The position numbers were made by a program, and so were the translations under genes. The notes under the pieces were generated by a model that made no database searches, had not been told where the DNA came from, and saw only the letters and a program-made list of their open reading frames with translations. This document shows positions 1-5,541 of a stretch of 6,569 nucleotides of DNA, one piece after another. Position 1 is the first letter of the stretch. Every line of letters begins with the position of its first letter. Origin of the DNA: Elusimicrobiota bacterium (GTDB lineage: Bacteria; Elusimicrobiota; Elusimicrobia; UBA1565; UBA9628); the NCBI GenBank assembly GCA_028717525.1, contig JAQUNT010000132.1, forward strand, positions 1 through 6,569, in the 5' to 3' direction.

Positions 1-66
1 AGCCCACAGAGACGCAGCCGCCAATGTCGCGGCCAAAGGTCGCCAGCTGATGCCGATCTGTCGCAT
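1..66 (-). CDS. Start of a putative exported protein (partial, runs off left edge)
   Basis: Only the first 22 codons are visible, from ATG at 66-64. The peptide begins MRQIGISWRPLAATLAAASL and continues W-A. A positively charged start followed by an Ala/Leu-rich stretch looks like the beginning of a Sec signal peptide, so the product is probably exported; its function cannot be told. The frame has an in-frame TAA at about 132-134 and no ATG, GTG or TTG between it and this ATG, so this is the only sensible start in the frame. No clear Shine-Dalgarno sequence precedes it. The stop of a 20-codon mini-ORF lies 2 bases upstream (TAAAGATG), which would allow translational coupling. It has the same direction as the tonB operon but is separated from it by about 190 bases and a possible promoter. 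The fragment could still be chance. Confidence 0.45.
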   Translation of the reverse strand, partial: MRQIGISWRPLAATLAAASLWA

Positions 67-68
67 CT

Positions 69-131
69 TTAGACGACGTCCGGGACGGATTCCGGCGAGC
101 CCTTGCCTTCGGGCAACGGCGCCGCCCCCAT
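69..131 (-). CDS. 20-codon mini-ORF / possible leader peptide
   Basis: ATG at 131-129 to TAA at 71-69 encodes 20 residues beginning MGAAPLPEGKGSPE, rich in Gly, Pro and Ala. A weak purine-rich stretch (AAGAAG) sits about 5 bases upstream of the ATG. The stop codon is 2 bases before the start of the signal-peptide-like gene at 66, so the mini-ORF could feed ribosomes to that gene or be a leader. Within it, the sequence at 103-116 can form a 5-bp stem with a four-base loop. No known leader-peptide motif (runs of one amino acid, SecM-like arrest signal) is visible. It may equally be untranslated leader with a chance ORF. Confidence 0.2.
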   Translation of the reverse strand: MGAAPLPEGKGSPESVPDVV

Positions 132-174
132 CTTATCTTCTTGAAGAAATGCTCTCGAAAGGAATACTTATCCC

Positions 175-203
175 AGTGTAGACCCGGGGCCGGAATTACG
201 CAA
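175..203 (-). promoter_or_regulatory. Putative sigma-70-type promoter for the left-edge gene
   Basis: Read on the minus strand, TTGCGT (203-198; 3 of 6 consensus bases) and TACACT (180-175; 4 of 6) are separated by exactly 17 bases. A transcript would start near 168 and leave a leader of about 35 bases before the mini-ORF and about 100 bases before the exported-protein start. The position, after the tonB stop and before the next gene, supports it. Base matches are only moderate, so this is a candidate. Confidence 0.3.
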
Positions 204-205
204 TA

Positions 206-232
206 CCGGACTTGTTTCCGGCGGGCCGCCGG
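206..232 (-). other. Overlapping inverted repeats downstream of tonB
   Basis: Two hairpins share bases. Arms at 218-223 and 227-232 (ccggcg/cgccgg, 3-base loop) form a 6-bp all-GC stem. Arms at 206-210 and 217-221 (ccgga/tccgg, 6-base loop) form a 5-bp stem. They cannot form together. The first lies 28 bases past the tonB stop and could mark the end of the operon transcript. On the minus strand it is followed by AAACAAG rather than a U-run, so it is not a standard intrinsic terminator. The rest of the 132-259 gap holds only the candidate promoter at 175-203. Confidence 0.3.
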
Positions 233-259
233 GCTGGGAAGCCGGCAGGCGGGCTGTCT

Positions 260-1000
260 TCAGTCTTCCAGGCGGAAGAGGATCGCCTGGGGCAGCTTGA
301 CCGGGACCGGATTGTCGTCCAGGCCGATGGCCGGGGAGAAGCGCATGCGCTTGCCCACTTGCTTGGCCGCGGCGTCGAAGGCCGCGCCGCCCGAATCGCG
401 GATGTCCACGGGATCGACCAGGCCGTCCGTGCCGATGTGCAGGGACACGATCACCTTGCCTTCCCGGCCGGCACGGCGCTCGCTCTCCGGGTAGAAGCGC
501 CTGAGCATGGCCAGGAGCTCGTCCCTGTTGAGCAGGACCGGCAGCCTCTTGAGCGGCGCGCCGCCGTCCCCGGTCCCGTTGGGCACGCCGTAGGGCAAGC
601 CCTCGCCCGAGCCGCCCGTTTTGGCCGCGATGCCGGTGCCTTCGGGAATACCGCCCGGGGTCGGGGCCGGATCGGGCAGCTTCTCCACGACCTTGGTGTT
701 GGCCCCAGCCGCGACCCACTCCTTCTCCTTGGGGGGCTCCGGGGCCGGCTTGGGCGGGGTCTTGTCCTCGGCGGGCTTGGGCAGGCCCTTGGCATCCGGC
801 ACGAGCTTCTTGGGAGCTCCCAACTTGCCCGGTCCCGTGCCCAGGCGGCCCATGAATGCCTCCAGGTCCACCTCGACCGGGGGCGGGGGCTCCAGCCGGT
901 GATAGAGGCGCCCGCCGATGACCAGACCCAGGTGCAGGGCGAAGGAGGCCGCCAGGCACTTCAGGAAAAGGTCCGGCTTGTCCTTGGTTTGGCTCGCCAT
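260..1000 (-). CDS. tonB: TonB-family energy transducer
   Basis: A 246-residue protein with TonB architecture. A short cytoplasmic N-terminus leads to one membrane anchor (about residues 12-30). A Pro/Lys/Glu-rich periplasmic spacer follows (about 36-117), then a Gly-rich stretch (120-147), and the TonB C-terminal domain (about 155-246). The anchor contains Ser19-x3-His23, matching the Ser-x3-His pair that in E. coli TonB is needed for coupling to ExbB/ExbD. The C-domain shows the family Tyr-Pro pair (170-171), GKVIVSLHIGTDG (181-193) and an RFSP segment (220-223). In the family, TonB carries proton-motive energy from ExbB/ExbD to outer-membrane transporters. It starts 12 bases after exbD, is the last gene of the six-gene run, and lacks an obvious Shine-Dalgarno, so it may depend on coupling. 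A TolA-like or other TonB paralogue role is possible because no receptor gene is in the window. Confidence 0.88.
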   Translation of the reverse strand: MASQTKDKPDLFLKCLAASFALHLGLVIGGRLYHRLEPPPPVEVDLEAFMGRLGTGPGKLGAPKKLVPDAKGLPKPAEDKTPPKPAPEPPKEKEWVAAGANTKVVEKLPDPAPTPGGIPEGTGIAAKTGGSGEGLPYGVPNGTGDGGAPLKRLPVLLNRDELLAMLRRFYPESERRAGREGKVIVSLHIGTDGLVDPVDIRDSGGAAFDAAAKQVGKRMRFSPAIGLDDNPVPVKLPQAILFRLED

Positions 1001-1012
1001 CGCGAGAGCGCG

Positions 1013-1414
1013 CTACTTGGCTTTGACTTCCAGGCCGATCTTGTGCACGCCCGCGGCGCGCACCACGTCCAGGATTTGGACAATGTCCCCGTAAGGAAGG
1101 TTCCGGTCCGCGCGCAGGGCCACGCGCAGGTCCGCCTCCCGCAAGACCATGGTCTTGAGCTCGGAGCCCAGCTGCTCCTCGGTCACCTTCCTGCCGGCGA
1201 GGGTGAGCTCGTGCTGGGCGTTGCAGACCACCTGCAGGGCCTCGGTGGCCGCCTTCTCGTGCTGGGCCGCCTTGGGCAGGTCCACCTTCATGGCGCGGTT
1301 ATGGATGAGCGGCGCCGTGGCCATGAAGATGATGAGCACCACCAGTATGATGTCCACCAGCGGGGTGACGTTGATGCCCGTGATGGGCCCTTCGCCGTCC
1401 GCCACGGCCGCCAT
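1013..1414 (-). CDS. exbD: ExbD/TolR-family proton-channel subunit
   Basis: A 133-residue protein of normal length for ExbD/TolR. After a short cytoplasmic tail comes the family signature INVTPLVDIILVVLIIFM (residues 14-31), which is the single membrane helix. It contains Asp21, the membrane carboxylate equivalent to the proton-carrying Asp of E. coli ExbD and TolR. A periplasmic domain of about 95 residues follows, with the usual ending in which a GVHKIGLEV segment (121-129) precedes the C-terminus. In the complex it pairs with ExbB/TolQ and moves TonB using the proton gradient. TGA of the upstream gene and this ATG are separated by one base, and AAGAAGG at 1427-1421 lies 6 bases from the ATG. 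ExbD and TolR cannot be separated by motif alone; the TonB-type neighbour favours ExbD. Confidence 0.92.
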   Translation of the reverse strand: MAAVADGEGPITGINVTPLVDIILVVLIIFMATAPLIHNRAMKVDLPKAAQHEKAATEALQVVCNAQHELTLAGRKVTEEQLGSELKTMVLREADLRVALRADRNLPYGDIVQILDVVRAAGVHKIGLEVKAK

Positions 1415-1415
1415 G

Positions 1416-2060
1416 TCAGGCCTTCTTGTGCGCCACTGGCCCGTGCTGCGCGCGCACCTGCGCCAGGAGGATGCGCCCGAAGGACTCGGTCCGGGCCAGC
1501 AGGTCCTTGGCCTTGCCGGAGAGGTAGTTGTAGCTCACCACGCAGGGGATGGCCACGAAGAGGCCCACGGCGGTGGCCACCAAGGCCTCGGAGAGGCCCT
1601 GCATCACCACCTCGGGGCCGGAGCCCATGGCCGCCAGGTCGTGGAACGACTTGATGACTCCGAGCACGGTGCCGAAGAGCCCCACGAAGGGCGCGTTGTT
1701 GCCCAAGGTGCCCAGGATCATCAGCCGCCGCTCCAGCCCGCGCTTCTCCGCCAGGGTGGCCGCCACCAGATGGTCTTCCACTCCCGCGGGGCCGTGCTTC
1801 GCCTGGGCCAGCCCGGAGAGGAGGATGCGCGCCGCGGCGCCGGGATGCCGCGTGACGGTCTTCTCCAGTTCGGGCAGATCCTCGGAGCACATCCCGCCCA
1901 GGAAAGCCGCGTCGAGGCCGGCCAAAGCGGCCTCCTCGCGGCGCAGGAGGATGACGCGCTCCACGATCACGGCCACGGCCACGACCGAGCACAAGAGCAG
2001 CAGATAGATGACCCAGTCGCCGCCGGTGAGCGCCAGAGTCGTCAGGAATTTAAGGTTCAT
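1416..2060 (-). CDS. exbB: MotA/TolQ/ExbB-family proton-channel protein
   Basis: A 214-residue inner-membrane protein with three predicted helices: about 15-36, 118-138 and 158-180. The long cytoplasmic loop between helices 1 and 2 is typical of ExbB/TolQ. The family signatures are GNNAPFVGLFGTVLGVIKSF (120-139) and SEALVATAVGLFVAIP (157-172), which line the proton path in the ExbB pentamer. It is a little shorter than E. coli ExbB (244 residues). The ATG at 2060 follows the TGA of the HEAT lipoprotein gene by one base (TGATATG). No good Shine-Dalgarno is visible, so translation is probably coupled to that gene. ExbB or TolQ cannot be told from sequence alone; neighbours ExbD and TonB make an ExbB-type motor the better call. 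Confidence 0.92.
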   Translation of the reverse strand: MNLKFLTTLALTGGDWVIYLLLLCSVVAVAVIVERVILLRREEAALAGLDAAFLGGMCSEDLPELEKTVTRHPGAAARILLSGLAQAKHGPAGVEDHLVAATLAEKRGLERRLMILGTLGNNAPFVGLFGTVLGVIKSFHDLAAMGSGPEVVMQGLSEALVATAVGLFVAIPCVVSYNYLSGKAKDLLARTESFGRILLAQVRAQHGPVAHKKA

Positions 2061-2061
2061 A

Positions 2062-3687
2062 TCATTGGTTGAACTTCTGGAGGTTCAAGAGCGCCGAGCA
2101 CATCTCGGCCTTGACCATGAGGTTGGATTCGAAGGCGAACCACTGCAGGATCTTGGTGTACTCGTAGGCGCCGCCGAAATCGCCGAGGAACTTGACCGCC
2201 ATGGACCGCACCAACCAGTCCTGGTTCTGGGCGAGGTTGAGCAGGATCTCCCGCCCGAAGACGTCGCCCATATGCCACATGTCGGAGGCGGCGTAAGCCT
2301 GGGCCAGCAAGGAGGCGTCCGTGCGCGCCATGATCCCCACCTGCATCTGCACCGCCGGATTCCGGAGGATCATCAAGGACTCGAGAGCCCCGAAGCGCAC
2401 GGTGATGTTGGTGTCCAGCGTCGCGTTCTGGAACATGGGCAGGTACCGCATGTCGCGGGTGTAGGCCAGGGCCACCAGGGCCGCCGCGCGCGTCTGGACA
2501 TTCTTGCCCTGCCGGGCGACCCTCTCCAGCTCGGCGTCCATCTGCATATCGGTCACGCCGGCCAGGCCCTCGGTGAGCAGAAAGCCCAGCTCGGTGTAGC
2601 GGGTCTTGAGCTTGTAGCCGGTCGCGGTCGAGAGCTTGGCGAGGTTGCCGATGGACGCGTCGAGCGCGGCCTGGGAGTCAGGGCGCGCGTCCATGCGCTG
2701 TTGCAGCAAACGGATGAGGTGCGCGTTGATCTGCGGGTCGACGGCGAACTGGTCCTTGATCTTGTCCCGGTGCGCGACGATGACCAGGGGTTCGAGCTGG
2801 AAGGCGGCCGCGTCCACGCTCGGGTGCGCCTCCGGGGCCGGCGCCGGCCGCTCGGGCGGCGGGGCCTTCTGGGGGAAGAGCTTGAGGGCGGCGATGCAGT
2901 ACTCGGCCACCACGAAGTCGTTGAGCGTCTCGCGTCCGATGCGCGAGACCAGCAGGTCGTAGTCCTCGGCTCCGCCGTAGTCGCCCAGGTACTGCGCGGC
3001 CATGGCGCGCACCAGCCAGCTGGCGTTGTCCAAGGCGGCGCGCAGCCGCAGCAAGCCCGAGGCCTCGCCCAGGCGCGCCAGCCCGCCGGCCGCATAGACG
3101 CGCAGGATGGGCTCGGTGTCGCTCTCCGCCTCCTGGGTCAGCAGGGGCAGGGACCTCTCGGGATGGTCCCAGACCAGCAGGGCCTCCAGGGCGCCGAAGC
3201 GCACGGCCGGGTCGAGGTGGATGAGCGCCTCGCGGAACACATCGTAGTGGGCGGCGTCGTGCGCCCCGGCCAGAGCCACCAGCGCCGCGGCTCGGGTCTC
3301 GCCGTCCGCGTCCCAGCGCGCGAGGTTGATGAGCCGCTCGCGGAAGACGGGGTCCGAGTTGCGCGAAAGGGCCTCGCCCAGGGGGATGCCGAGGGAGAGG
3401 TAGCGCGTGCGCAGCTGATAGCCCAAGGGAGAGCCCAGGTTGACGAGGTCGCTCAGCGGCGTGGCCGGCTGGAGCTGGGAGATGTCCACCTTGAACTGCC
3501 TCTTGCCGTTGACCAGGTCCACCAGAGCGTTGGTGATCTGGGCGTCGGTCTTGATGGGCGCCGGCCCCCCGGGAGTGGCCAGGGGCGGGTTGCCCAGCTG
3601 GACCTGCGGCATCTTGGGCAGTTCGCCCAGGCAGCCGCCGAGAGGCAGGGCCGCGGCGGCCAGCGCGAGGAAGCGCCATTTCCTCAT
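2062..3687 (-). CDS. HEAT-repeat lipoprotein with duplicated module
   Basis: A 541-residue protein from ATG at 3687. A TTG at 3714 would add 9 residues but overlaps the upstream stop and places extra sequence before a textbook signal peptide, so the ATG is preferred. The start MRKWRFLALAAAALPLGGC ends in a lipobox (LGGC) with Cys19 as the lipid-modified residue. Leu at +2, not Asp, suggests outer-membrane sorting under E. coli rules. The rest is helical HEAT-like sequence in two homologous halves (about 48-270 and 317-538) joined by a Pro-rich linker (272-290). The copies share GY[QK]L[RK]TRY, TRAAALVALA, VRFGALE and WLVR-x-MA...LGD[YF]GGA at a steady offset of 267-268 residues. HEAT repeats usually bind proteins; no catalytic motif is seen. 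I know of no named family for this arrangement. Between DUF47 and exbB, it may be the extracytoplasmic partner of the transporter or motor. Confidence 0.8.
   Translation of the reverse strand: MRKWRFLALAAAALPLGGCLGELPKMPQVQLGNPPLATPGGPAPIKTDAQITNALVDLVNGKRQFKVDISQLQPATPLSDLVNLGSPLGYQLRTRYLSLGIPLGEALSRNSDPVFRERLINLARWDADGETRAAALVALAGAHDAAHYDVFREALIHLDPAVRFGALEALLVWDHPERSLPLLTQEAESDTEPILRVYAAGGLARLGEASGLLRLRAALDNASWLVRAMAAQYLGDYGGAEDYDLLVSRIGRETLNDFVVAEYCIAALKLFPQKAPPPERPAPAPEAHPSVDAAAFQLEPLVIVAHRDKIKDQFAVDPQINAHLIRLLQQRMDARPDSQAALDASIGNLAKLSTATGYKLKTRYTELGFLLTEGLAGVTDMQMDAELERVARQGKNVQTRAAALVALAYTRDMRYLPMFQNATLDTNITVRFGALESLMILRNPAVQMQVGIMARTDASLLAQAYAASDMWHMGDVFGREILLNLAQNQDWLVRSMAVKFLGDFGGAYEYTKILQWFAFESNLMVKAEMCSALLNLQKFNQ
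2074..2739 (-). repeat. HEAT module copy 2 (coding repeat)
   Basis: Codes for about residues 317-538 of the lipoprotein. It aligns with copy 1 without large gaps: DPQINAHL matches DAQITNAL, TRAAALVALA is identical, and WLVRSMAVKFLGDFGGA matches WLVRAMAAQYLGDYGGA. The DNA is no longer close to identical between copies, so the duplication is old. The copies have diverged most in the stretch after VRFGALE. Confidence 0.75.
2878..3546 (-). repeat. HEAT module copy 1 (coding repeat)
   Basis: Codes for about residues 48-270 of the lipoprotein and is the N-terminal partner of the copy at 2074-2739. It is the more Ala/Leu-rich copy and has clearer HEAT-style helix pairs, for example around residues 128-170 and 195-240. 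A Pro/Ala/Glu-rich linker of about 20 residues separates it from copy 2. Confidence 0.75.
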
Positions 3688-3710
3688 GGCCTGATTGTAC
3701 CTTTTTGCAC

Positions 3711-4325
3711 TCAAGTCATCTTCACCACGATGTCGCCGATGATGTCGGCGGCCTCGTCGCCCCGGTCCGCCGCGTTGGAAAGGTGGCGGTAGATCTCCCG
3801 GAGCTTCAGGATCTCCTTGACGTCGTCGAGCTTGAAGAGCTCGGCGAGGCCTTCCCGATAGCGGTGCTCCACGAAGTTCTCCGCCTTCTTGGCGCGCACG
3901 ATGTGCTGCTGGCAGACGTTGGGGTGGGTGGAGATCAGCGGTATGGCGGCCGCGATCTCGCGGGCCGCTTCGCAGAGGCCCTCGGCCATGCGCTGCAGGT
4001 GCTCGTTGGACTTGGCCCCGAACAGGTTCATCTCCTCGACCGTGGATTTGGCGTAGTCGATCATGTCGTCGATGGCGCGCGAGAGGGCGTAGATGTCCTC
4101 CCGGTCGAAGGGCGTGACGAAGGAGAGGTTGAGCTCCTCGATGAGGATGCGCCGCATCTCGTCGGCCTCGTCCTCGAGCCGGACCACCTTCTTATCGAGC
4201 TCCGGGGTCGGGTCGGCGAGGTATTCCTGCAGCGCCTGCATGCCCTCGGCGGTCTTCTCGGCCTGCTCTTTGAGCATCTTGATGAAATCCCGCTGGGGCG
4301 GGAAGAAGATCTCGCGAAGTCCCAT
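3711..4325 (-). CDS. DUF47 / PhoU-like Pit accessory protein
   Basis: A 204-residue, all-helical cytoplasmic protein of the DUF47 family, distant relatives of PhoU that are often encoded beside Pit permeases. Visible marks are MGLREIFFPPQRDF at the N-terminus, an acidic LEDEADEMRR motif (50-59), TPFDREDIYALSRAIDDMIDY (71-91, the best-conserved part of the family) and RGDEAADIIGDIVVK (188-202). These repeated E/D-x-x-x-D patterns resemble the metal-binding motifs of PhoU. Length matches the family (about 205-215). Its ATG abuts the permease TGA (TGAATG) and has a strong Shine-Dalgarno inside the permease gene. Such proteins are thought to regulate the partner permease; that role here is inferred from family and position. 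Confidence 0.9.
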   Translation of the reverse strand: MGLREIFFPPQRDFIKMLKEQAEKTAEGMQALQEYLADPTPELDKKVVRLEDEADEMRRILIEELNLSFVTPFDREDIYALSRAIDDMIDYAKSTVEEMNLFGAKSNEHLQRMAEGLCEAAREIAAAIPLISTHPNVCQQHIVRAKKAENFVEHRYREGLAELFKLDDVKEILKLREIYRHLSNAADRGDEAADIIGDIVVKMT

Positions 4326-5345
4326 TCAAGTCCTCCTCAGGATGTGGAAGGCGGCGTGCAGAAGCCAGTAGGCGGCCGCGGCCAGGCCGGCCGAAGCCGG
4401 GATGGTCACGATCCAGGCCAAAGCGATGTCGAAAGCCATGTTCCAGCGCACGGCCTTGATGCGCTCCGCGGAGCCCACGCCCGCGATGGCCGAGGACACC
4501 ACGTGGGTGGTGGACACCGGCCCGCCGAACACGGCCGCTCCCATGATGACCACTGCCGAGGCGCTCTGGGCCGCGAAGCCGTTGATGGGTCGCAGGCGGT
4601 AGATGCGGTCGCCCACGGTCTTGATGATGCGCCAGCCGCCGATGGCCGTGCCCAGGCCCATGGCCAGGGCGCAGACGACGATCGCCCAGGCCGGGACCAT
4701 GAAGGAACTCATCACCCCGGTCGAGACCAAGGTCATGGCGATGAGGCCCATGGACTTCTGCGCGTCGTTGGTGCCGTGGGAAAGCGCCAGGGCCACGGCC
4801 GAGAAGACCTGGAGACGCTTGTACGCCTCGTTGAGGCGCGGGGTGAAGCCGCGGGATATGAAGAGGAGGATGTTCTGCGCCCAATAGCCGGCGAACAGGC
4901 CCACGAGGGGAGATGTGAACAGCACGACCAGCACCGCGGTGAAGCCATGCAGGCGCAGGTGCGCCAGGCCGGAAGCAGCCAGGACCGCGCCGGCCATGCC
5001 TCCGACCAAGGCGTGGCTCGACGACGAGGGCAGGCCGAAATACCAGGTGATCAGGCCCCAGGCGATGGCTCCCAGCAGGGCGGCGAGGATGACGCCCACC
5101 GTGGCGTCCTCGGGATGGATGATCCCCACCCCGATGGTCCGCGCCACGGCGGTCCCGAAAAGGAACGGCCCGACGGACTCCGCCACCGCCGCGATGATCA
5201 GCGCGCTCTGCGGCTGGAAGGCGCGCGTGGAGATCATGGTGGCCACCACGTTGGCCGCGTCGTGGAAGCCGTTGACGAAGGAGAAGCCCACGGCCAGCAC
5301 GATGATGACGATCGCGGCGATGGGGACGACGGTCAAGAAATCCAT
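4326..5345 (-). CDS. pit: PiT-family inorganic phosphate permease
   Basis: A 339-residue polytopic inner-membrane protein of the PiT family (PHO4/Pit; low-affinity phosphate or metal-phosphate symport driven by cations). The two inverted family repeats are seen: FVNGFHDAANVVATMIS (23-39) in the first half and ALSHGTNDAQKSMG (187-200) in the second. Each half also has a re-entrant Ser-rich signature, GLPSSSSHALVGG (104-116) and GGPVSTTHVVSSAIAGVG (274-291). About ten hydrophobic segments are present. The length suits the shorter bacterial Pit type that lacks a large central loop and pairs with a DUF47 protein. ATG at 5345 starts just before the first helix. No Shine-Dalgarno precedes it and a consensus -10 lies only 14 bases upstream, so the mRNA may be almost leaderless. 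Substrates other than phosphate (such as sulfate in related CysP proteins) are possible but less likely next to DUF47. Confidence 0.93.
   Translation of the reverse strand: MDFLTVVPIAAIVIIVLAVGFSFVNGFHDAANVVATMISTRAFQPQSALIIAAVAESVGPFLFGTAVARTIGVGIIHPEDATVGVILAALLGAIAWGLITWYFGLPSSSSHALVGGMAGAVLAASGLAHLRLHGFTAVLVVLFTSPLVGLFAGYWAQNILLFISRGFTPRLNEAYKRLQVFSAVALALSHGTNDAQKSMGLIAMTLVSTGVMSSFMVPAWAIVVCALAMGLGTAIGGWRIIKTVGDRIYRLRPINGFAAQSASAVVIMGAAVFGGPVSTTHVVSSAIAGVGSAERIKAVRWNMAFDIALAWIVTIPASAGLAAAAYWLLHAAFHILRRT
4331..4336 (-). promoter_or_regulatory. Strong Shine-Dalgarno for the DUF47 gene
   Basis: GGAGGA (minus strand) lies 5 bases before the ATG at 4325, within the last codons of the permease gene. 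It is the best ribosome site in the operon and would allow strong translation of the accessory protein as well as coupling through TGAATG. Confidence 0.75.
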
Positions 5346-5359
5346 GGGGCGAGCGTTAG

Positions 5360-5388
5360 ATTATATCCGAAATCCCCCGCCTTGAAAT
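5360..5388 (-). promoter_or_regulatory. Promoter of the pit operon
   Basis: TATAAT at 5365-5360 is a perfect sigma-70 -10. The -35 region is poor: ATTTCA at 5388-5383 with a 17-base spacer, or TTTCAA at 5387-5382 with a 16-base spacer, each match 3 of 6 bases. A strong -10 with a weak -35 is typical of activator-dependent promoters. Transcription would start near 5352-5354, only about 6-8 bases before the permease ATG. Confidence 0.55.
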
Positions 5389-5399
5389 AATTTTGACAT
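5382..5399 (-). promoter_or_regulatory. Pho-box-like direct repeat at the -35 region
   Basis: On the minus strand ATGTCAA-AATT-ATTTCAA forms two 7-base half-sites with an 11-base period and an AT-rich 4-base spacer, the geometry of a PhoB Pho box (E. coli half-site CTGTCAT). The half-sites match CTGTCAT in 5 and 4 of 7 bases. The box overlaps the weak -35, where PhoB commonly acts. The distance from its end to the -10 is 16 bases, longer than the roughly 10 of the E. coli phoA promoter, which weakens the call. Confidence 0.3.
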
Positions 5400-5449
5400 A
5401 CGACCCAGCTACACTCTCACCGTAGCCGCAACAGCTAGGCGCATCGCGA

Positions 5450-5467
5450 ACGACAACAGAACGACAA
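5450..5467 (-). promoter_or_regulatory. Upstream perfect 11-bp-period direct repeat
   Basis: On the minus strand TTGTCGT-TCTG-TTGTCGT gives two identical 7-base units with a 4-base spacer; the identity actually extends over 10 bases (5449-5458 and 5460-5469). Each unit matches the E. coli Pho half-site CTGTCAT in 5 of 7 bases. It lies about 100 bases upstream of the likely pit transcription start. It may be a second site for a PhoB/OmpR-type regulator that binds side by side on one face of DNA. Another regulator or a chance repeat cannot be excluded. Confidence 0.35.
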
Positions 5468-5493
5468 CATCCGTAACTCTCCTGCCACGAGCG

Positions 5494-5523
5494 CCGCCCA
5501 GGCAAGCTTGCTTGCCTGGGCGG
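5494..5523 (-). terminator. Perfect 13-bp hairpin after the rlmN-msrC pair
   Basis: Arms 5494-5506 and 5511-5523 pair perfectly over 13 bases (ccgcccaggcaag with its complement), with a 4-base loop. It begins 18 bases after the reductase stop codon, where a terminator is expected. There is no U-run on either strand (CGCTCGTGG follows on the minus strand), so it is not a classic intrinsic terminator. It may act as a U-less terminator, an RNA 3'-end stabiliser, or a block to read-through into the pit promoter. Confidence 0.5.
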
Positions 5524-5541
5524 ACAATTTCAAGCGCTCGC

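Noticed and set aside
102..117. Stem ttgcc-ttcg-ggcaa with a UUCG loop on the plus strand
   Set aside because: The UUCG form would need a plus-strand transcript, for which there is no evidence; only 5 bp and no U-run.
212..1654. Open frame of 480 codons on the plus strand, antisense to tonB, exbD and exbB
   Set aside because: No start context and no motifs; its C-terminus is Arg/Pro repeats typical of a shadow frame.
2678..3679. Open frame of 333 codons on the minus strand in another frame of the lipoprotein gene
   Set aside because: Arg/Gly/Pro-rich shadow of the real frame, with no lipobox or other feature.
3688..3714. TTG at 3714 as start of the HEAT lipoprotein
   Set aside because: It overlaps the upstream stop, adds nine residues before a typical signal peptide, and an ATG at 3687 gives a compact lipoprotein signal.
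2008..3792. Long open frame of 594 codons on the plus strand, antisense to the HEAT lipoprotein
   Set aside because: Composition is Val/Gly/Gln/Arg/His biased with no recognisable motif; the minus-strand frame has a signal peptide and duplicated domains.
3705..5390. Long open frame of 561 codons on the plus strand, antisense to pit and DUF47
   Set aside because: Its translation is His/Gly/Asp/Arg-rich low-complexity sequence with no domain, and the opposite strand encodes clear families. It is a by-product of GC-rich third positions.
5393..5415. TTGACA at 5393-5398 and TACACT at 5410-5415 on the plus strand as a promoter
   Set aside because: The spacer is only 11 bases and no plus-strand gene lies downstream. 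The bases are better explained as part of the minus-strand pit regulatory region.
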